Source: CAYVQE01 sp964633205 (GTDB lineage Bacteria; Myxococcota; B64-G9). Taken from it: a stretch of 36,648 bases of DNA. Position 1 is the stretch's first letter. Every line of letters begins with the position of its first letter. Location: assembly GCA_964633205.1 (NCBI GenBank), contig CAZWFN010000052.1, positions 1-36,648 of the forward strand, in the 5' to 3' direction. Of this stretch, positions 33,301-36,648 are shown piece by piece. The notes under the pieces were generated by a model. That model saw only the letters and a program-made list of their open reading frames with translations. It was not told the DNA's origin and did not search any database. The position numbers and the translations under genes were made by a program.

Positions 33301-36300
33301 CTGGCGCTCTGCTGCATCAGCTGGTGGTCGCGCACCGCCAGCAGCACCAGGCCGAAGCCACCGCGGTCCTCGGCGGTGACGGGCAGCTCGATCAAGGCCG
33401 CGGCGCCACCGCCCAGGTCGCGGCGCTCGATCAGCTCGCCGCGGCGGTAGACCTCCAGCGCCAGCGTCTGGTCGGCCAGCCCGGAGGCCGCCAGCACCCG
33501 CGCCGTGCCGCCCACCGCGACCGACGCGCGCTCGACCTCGAGCAGCGCCGGCAGGGCCAGCTCGCTGCGCTGGCCGGCCACCAGCAGCTCGCGCTGGGTG
33601 GCGAACTCGCCGCCGAAGGGGTCGCGGGTGGTATAGCGCAGCCGGTAGGCCCCCGGCTCCAGCGCCGGCAGCTCGAGCGCGGCCTGGCCGTCCTCGCCAT
33701 GGACCAGCTTGCCGCGGCCCAGCCGGCGGCCGTCGGCCCAGCCGCGCAGGACGCTTTGCGGCCGGTAGTCCGGCGCCCAGCGCGGCCGCAGCTGATCGCC
33801 CGCGGAGCGGTAGCCCGCCTCGTCCTCGGCGCCCGGCCGCCGGACGATGGGCTGCTCGGCCGGCAGCCGGGTGCGGGCCGGCTGCTCGAGGGCGAACAGG
33901 CTCCAGCGGCCGCTGCCGGCGGCCGGGGTGCCGTCCAGGTCGGAGCGCTGCACGCTCAGCTCGGCCGCTCGGCCGGCGCGCAGGAAGGCCACCGGCGACT
34001 CGATGCGCGCCTCCACCGCCACCAAGCCCAGCCGGAAGCCGCGCTCGGCGGTGCGCGTCTCGCCGCCCTCGTCGGTCACCTCGGCGCTGACCCGGTAGCG
34101 GTAGCTGACCTGCTTGCCCAGGCTCTCGTCGGCCTCGGGAGTGAAGCTGAAGCCGAACTCGCCGTCGTCGTCCAGCGCGGCCGAACCGTAGGCCACCGTC
34201 TGGCTGCGCTGCCCGCCCGCTGCCGGATTGCGGTAGTAGCCCCACCAGGGCGGATAGACCGGACTGCGCACCACCTTCCAGCGCACCTCGGCGCTGACCA
34301 CCGGCAAACCGAAATAATAGCGCGCCCGGCCCCTGAGCCGGGCCTGGCGGTTGAGCCGCAGCGCCTGTTCGGGGTCGAGCAGCTCCACCTCGAAGGTGGG
34401 CCGCTTGTACTCCTCGACGCGCACCGTGCTCTGGCCGGACAGCGAGCTGACCAGCCGCCAGCTGCCCAGCAGGCGGCCGGCCGGGATGGCGAAGCTGCCC
34501 GAGGCGGTGCCGAAGTCGTTGCTGGTCAGGCTCTTCTCGGCCACCACCTGGTTGTTGGCGTCGCGCAGCGACACGGTCAGCGCGCGCTCGGGTGCGGTGC
34601 GCCAGTCGGCCTGGTCGGCGTGGCCGCTGTAGACCACGGCCTTGAAGTGCAGGGTTTGCAGCGGGCGGTAGATGGAGCGATCGGTGAACAGCAGGGTGCG
34701 GGTCTGGCTGCCGGCGCTTCGCTCGGGGCGCAGGTGGCGGCGCGAGGTGTCGATGGCCGCGTGGGCACCCTTGCGCGCCAGCAGGAAGTACGCGCCGGGC
34801 CGGGGCGCGTGCAGCTCGACCCGGCCGTCGGCGCCGCTGCGCTTTTTGGCCACCACCGAGTGGCCCGCCTGATAGTCGTAGCGGTAGAGCAGCACCTCGG
34901 CGCCGGACAGCGGCTGGCCCGAGTCGCCGTCGAAGACCGTGGCCCGCATGCGATCGTGGTGCTGGCGGCTGGTCAGCACCACATCGCCGATCACCATCCA
35001 CACGCCGCGCATGACGTTGTCCTGGCGGGCGAAGTCCTGCCGCGCCGAGGCGGCCACGGCGTACAGGCCGGGCTCGGTCATGGGCAGGGTGGCATAGGCG
35101 CGGTGCAGCTCGTAGTCGGGCGGTCGCTCGAGCGCGAGCTGCCACTGCTGGTCGGGATCGCGGTCGGCGATCCACTGCTGGATCTGGCGCTGGTGGGGAA
35201 ACAGGTGGTAGTCGTCGGCGGTCTCGATCTGCTCTTTCAGATCGAAGCGCCAGGCGCGGAAGTACAGCCGGTCGAGGTTCTTGTGCTGCACGCCGATGGA
35301 GCGCCGGCGCGCGCCGTCGGCGGCCATGGCCTCGAGCTGGTAGGCCGGCTGCTCGATGGCGGCCACCATGCGCGCGCAGCGCTGGCCGCCGATGGAGTCG
35401 GGGTAGGCCTTGCGGCCTTCGAGCGCGATGCGCCGGGCGCGCACCAGGTGGTCGGGCGTATTTTCGGCCCGGGTCCACTCGGCCAGCAGGGCCATGCCCA
35501 CCGACCACCAGGGATGGCGCCGCACGCCCTGGAGGCGGCTTTTCAGATCGGCCTTCAGCCGCGCCTGGGCCGCTTCGCTTTTGAAGCCGGCGTGCAGCCG
35601 GCGCAACCGCTCCAGCCGCGCCTCGAAGGCCGCCTCGGCCCGGCCGGCCTCGGCGTGGAAGCGCTCGTGGTCGTCGAGCACGAAGGCGATCTTGCGCAAG
35701 GGGTGGACCGCCGGCTCGGCCAGCGCGACCCGGCCGCCGGCGAAGGAGCCCAGCAGGGCCCGCACATCCAGCCGGTAGACCCGGTTGCTCTGCTCCGGCC
35801 GCCAGCCGCGGGTGTCGGCCAGCAGGCCCACCCACAGGTAGGTCACGGCGTCGCGCAGGGTGGGTCGGATGTCGCGCGGGTAGTTGTTCAGCTGCAGGTA
35901 GTCGTCGAGCCGCGCCAGCGGCAGCCCGCCGAGCTGCTGGCGGTGACGCCAGACCCGGTGGTAGGCGCGCTGGGCCTCGGCGTAGATCTGCTCCATGGTC
36001 CAGGCCTTCAGATCCACCGGCCCGTCGGCCGCCACCCGTTCGCGCTGCTGGATCTCGTAGCCGTAGCGGCGGGCGTAGTGGACCAGGCCCTGGGCGTAGT
36101 AGAGGTTCAGGGTGGTCCGGGCCAGCAGGTCCGCGGGCCATTCTTGCTCGCGCAGAAAGCGCACCGCGGTCTCGTAGCCGTGCAGCGCGGTGCGCAGCTG
36201 CACGGTGCGGATCAGGCAGCGCACCCACTCCTGCGAATCCCGCTGCTGGCGCGCGCCGGCCAGCATGTCGCCGACCAGCGCCAGGGCCGCCTCGAACTTC

Positions 36301-36557
36301 TGCTCGTCGACCAGTTCGTCGACCTTTTTCCAGCCGGCGTCGAACTCGCCCGACCACTCCACCAGCTCGAGCTTCTCGGCCGCCTCGTCCCGGTCGGACT
36401 GCCCGCCCTGGCCAGCCGCCCCTTCCCGCCCGGCCTGCCCGGCATCGTCCGCGCCGTCGACCCGCTGCCCCTCGGCCCTGGGGCAGCCGGCCGCCAGCCC
36501 CAGACCCAGCGCCACCGTCCACACCACCAGCCACCGCCAAGCAATCCGACCCACCAT
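30351..36557 (-). CDS. Lipoprotein alpha-2-macroglobulin with CTEQ thioester
   Basis: A 2,068-residue lipoprotein with lipobox LAAGC (Cys25) after an arginine-containing signal; ATG 36557 follows GGAGGGG. A helical, repeat-like N-terminal third of several hundred residues leads into macroglobulin domains: an Ig-like linker (DGDSGQPLSGAEVLLYRYDY), the MG2-type LLFTDRSIYRPLQTLHFKAV, then further MG folds. A low-complexity acidic linker near residues 1225-1270 precedes ETAFFLPHLVSDGDGTVRIE, the usual start of the A2M region. The bait-trapping thioester CTEQ is intact at about residue 1524 in PYECTEQTLNRFL, followed by the helical thioester domain and a receptor-like C-terminal domain. Bacterial homologues are thought to trap proteases in the periplasm. 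The common partner PbpC is not next to it. The 3' end overlaps miaA. Confidence 0.92.
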   Translation of the reverse strand: MVGRIAWRWLVVWTVALGLGLAAGCPRAEGQRVDGADDAGQAGREGAAGQGGQSDRDEAAEKLELVEWSGEFDAGWKKVDELVDEQKFEAALALVGDMLAGARQQRDSQEWVRCLIRTVQLRTALHGYETAVRFLREQEWPADLLARTTLNLYYAQGLVHYARRYGYEIQQRERVAADGPVDLKAWTMEQIYAEAQRAYHRVWRHRQQLGGLPLARLDDYLQLNNYPRDIRPTLRDAVTYLWVGLLADTRGWRPEQSNRVYRLDVRALLGSFAGGRVALAEPAVHPLRKIAFVLDDHERFHAEAGRAEAAFEARLERLRRLHAGFKSEAAQARLKADLKSRLQGVRRHPWWSVGMALLAEWTRAENTPDHLVRARRIALEGRKAYPDSIGGQRCARMVAAIEQPAYQLEAMAADGARRRSIGVQHKNLDRLYFRAWRFDLKEQIETADDYHLFPHQRQIQQWIADRDPDQQWQLALERPPDYELHRAYATLPMTEPGLYAVAASARQDFARQDNVMRGVWMVIGDVVLTSRQHHDRMRATVFDGDSGQPLSGAEVLLYRYDYQAGHSVVAKKRSGADGRVELHAPRPGAYFLLARKGAHAAIDTSRRHLRPERSAGSQTRTLLFTDRSIYRPLQTLHFKAVVYSGHADQADWRTAPERALTVSLRDANNQVVAEKSLTSNDFGTASGSFAIPAGRLLGSWRLVSSLSGQSTVRVEEYKRPTFEVELLDPEQALRLNRQARLRGRARYYFGLPVVSAEVRWKVVRSPVYPPWWGYYRNPAAGGQRSQTVAYGSAALDDDGEFGFSFTPEADESLGKQVSYRYRVSAEVTDEGGETRTAERGFRLGLVAVEARIESPVAFLRAGRAAELSVQRSDLDGTPAAGSGRWSLFALEQPARTRLPAEQPIVRRPGAEDEAGYRSAGDQLRPRWAPDYRPQSVLRGWADGRRLGRGKLVHGEDGQAALELPALEPGAYRLRYTTRDPFGGEFATQRELLVAGQRSELALPALLEVERASVAVGGTARVLAASGLADQTLALEVYRRGELIERRDLGGGAAALIELPVTAEDRGGFGLVLLAVRDHQLMQQSASVFVPWSDKQLQLEFATFRDRLRPGASETWTVELRAADGRPLERAAAEVLAYMYDRSLDAFAPHAPPEPSSLYPNWAHAALWHSTLGRAPGFWLRHGGFGGLPGVAQLRGDRLQFPRGYALGGPGGRRDGLYRHRGMVAMQAKSAPDNALAGDEPLAPSEASAGERKKKAELAEDEERPSGRAEDEPAEPGAGGDRPAGDAVELRADFSETAFFLPHLVSDGDGTVRIEFEAPDSVTGWNVWVHAITRDLRSGALHEQARTVKELMVRPYLPRFLREGDAARIKVVVNNAAERELAGELDFDIIDPDSQESLLAEFGLTPAAARGRAFSVAAGGSTSLAFAIQTPARVGPVAFRVTARSGAISDGELRPIPVLPGRMHLAQSRFAVLRDAGRRELSFEDMRADDDPSRIHQQLVVTLDGQLFYSVLEALPYLIDYPYECTEQTLNRFLSTGILSSLFDDYPAVARMAQKMAARDTRLEQWAEPDPNRKMALEETPWLRQARGGQDDPQRLLKVLDPRIAQAQRRASLAKLKKAQTAAGGFPWFPGGPPSPYMTLYILHGFSKALEFGVEVPRDVIQRAWRYMHRHYVNEMVRGCMARDACWEFVTFINYVLSNYPGPDGEPKGGDAAWTGGVFSETERDTMLDFSFAHWKQHSPYLKGYLALALARRDRSRDARLVWASVMDAAKQTEDQGTFFAPEDRAWLWYNDTIETQAFALRTAMELTPEDPKVDGLVLWLFIHKKLNHWKSTRATAEVIYALAHYLKETGRLGQREQTRVRVGDMERTFVFEPDVYSGKKNQLVVPGERIEPKKHATVVVEQQTDGYQFASATWHFSTEQLPAEARGDYLRVERKYFRRVKAGREVRLEPLAAGARIAVGDEVEVQLSLTSKHAMEYVHLRDPRPAGFEPTSQVSRHRWRLGLVYYEEVRDSGQNFFFARLPVGEYPFKYRIRATVAGTFKAAPAQVQPMYAPEFVGYSSGRSIEITP

Positions 36558-36648
36558 GACCCCTCCATTCCGGCCCGCCAGCGGACCGATCAACGAGCTG
36601 CACGCGATCGAGCCGACAATAGCCCAGCCCGACCAAGCCCCACAAGCG

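Noticed and set aside
32410..36645. A 1,411-codon alternative minus-strand frame inside the macroglobulin gene
   Set aside because: Arg/Gly/Ala/Pro-rich composition with no motif; the overlapping frame contains signal peptide, MG2 and, further on, CTEQ.

Overview
The window looks like a chromosomal segment of a very GC-rich, Gram-negative bacterium, most likely a member of the Myxococcota or a nearby former deltaproteobacterial lineage. The grounds are the strong third-position GC bias in nearly every gene, several secreted lipoproteins with classic lipoboxes, a MYXO-CTERM-type C-terminus on the protein encoded at 20667-22070, a large lipoprotein alpha-2-macroglobulin, and two-component and HD-GYP signalling proteins. 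No rRNA or tRNA gene was recognised. One scaffold gap of ten N (13259-13268) interrupts a gene.

Layout. 1-5.4 kb is accessory: a beta-helix-like lipoprotein, repeat copies, an AAA_14/DUF4143 ATPase with a striking AT-rich promoter-operator, an exported SH3-like protein, and a large lipoprotein. The 46-bp 3' end of that last gene is duplicated 2.5 kb away, so the ATPase/SH3 block is bracketed by direct repeats. 5.4-7.3 kb is a two-gene ATPase + TOPRIM-like (DUF4276-type) module with overlapping stop and start, lower in GC than its surroundings, and a good candidate for a phage-defence pair. 7.3-15.3 kb is a catabolic operon: two acyl-CoA dehydrogenase-family subunits, the carboxyltransferase, biotin carboxylase and biotin carrier of a methylcrotonyl-CoA-carboxylase-type enzyme, a LiuC-like hydratase, and a DUF849 beta-keto acid cleavage enzyme (BKACE) where leucine/isovalerate operons normally carry HMG-CoA lyase. 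15.3-20.6 kb holds a membrane-anchored thioredoxin-fold protein, a GGGGACGGAGGT repeat tract, a response regulator with HD-GYP output, a membrane metallophosphoesterase, a truncated REP-associated transposase beside more copies of the same repeat, a DUF3592-like membrane protein and a small lipoprotein. 20.6-36.6 kb contains a C45-like Ntn hydrolase with a sorting tail, HrpB helicase overlapping a hybrid histidine kinase, an OmpA/MotB-type lipoprotein, class I fructose-bisphosphate aldolase, MiaA, and a lipoprotein alpha-2-macroglobulin of about 2,070 residues with an intact thioester motif.

How it fits together. The clearest functional unit is the acyl-CoA carboxylation operon: dehydrogenation to an enoyl-CoA, biotin-dependent carboxylation, hydration, then a cleavage step exchanging acetyl-CoA and acetoacetate. 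Its substrate is unknown; a branched-chain acyl-CoA is most likely. The most interesting non-metabolic items are the ATPase/TOPRIM pair with inverted repeats just upstream, the triple half-site operator of the AAA_14 gene, the possible integrative block 1269-3819, and two dispersed repeat families, one of which lies beside the decayed RAYT transposase. All identifications come from reading motifs in the sequence; no database search was run.
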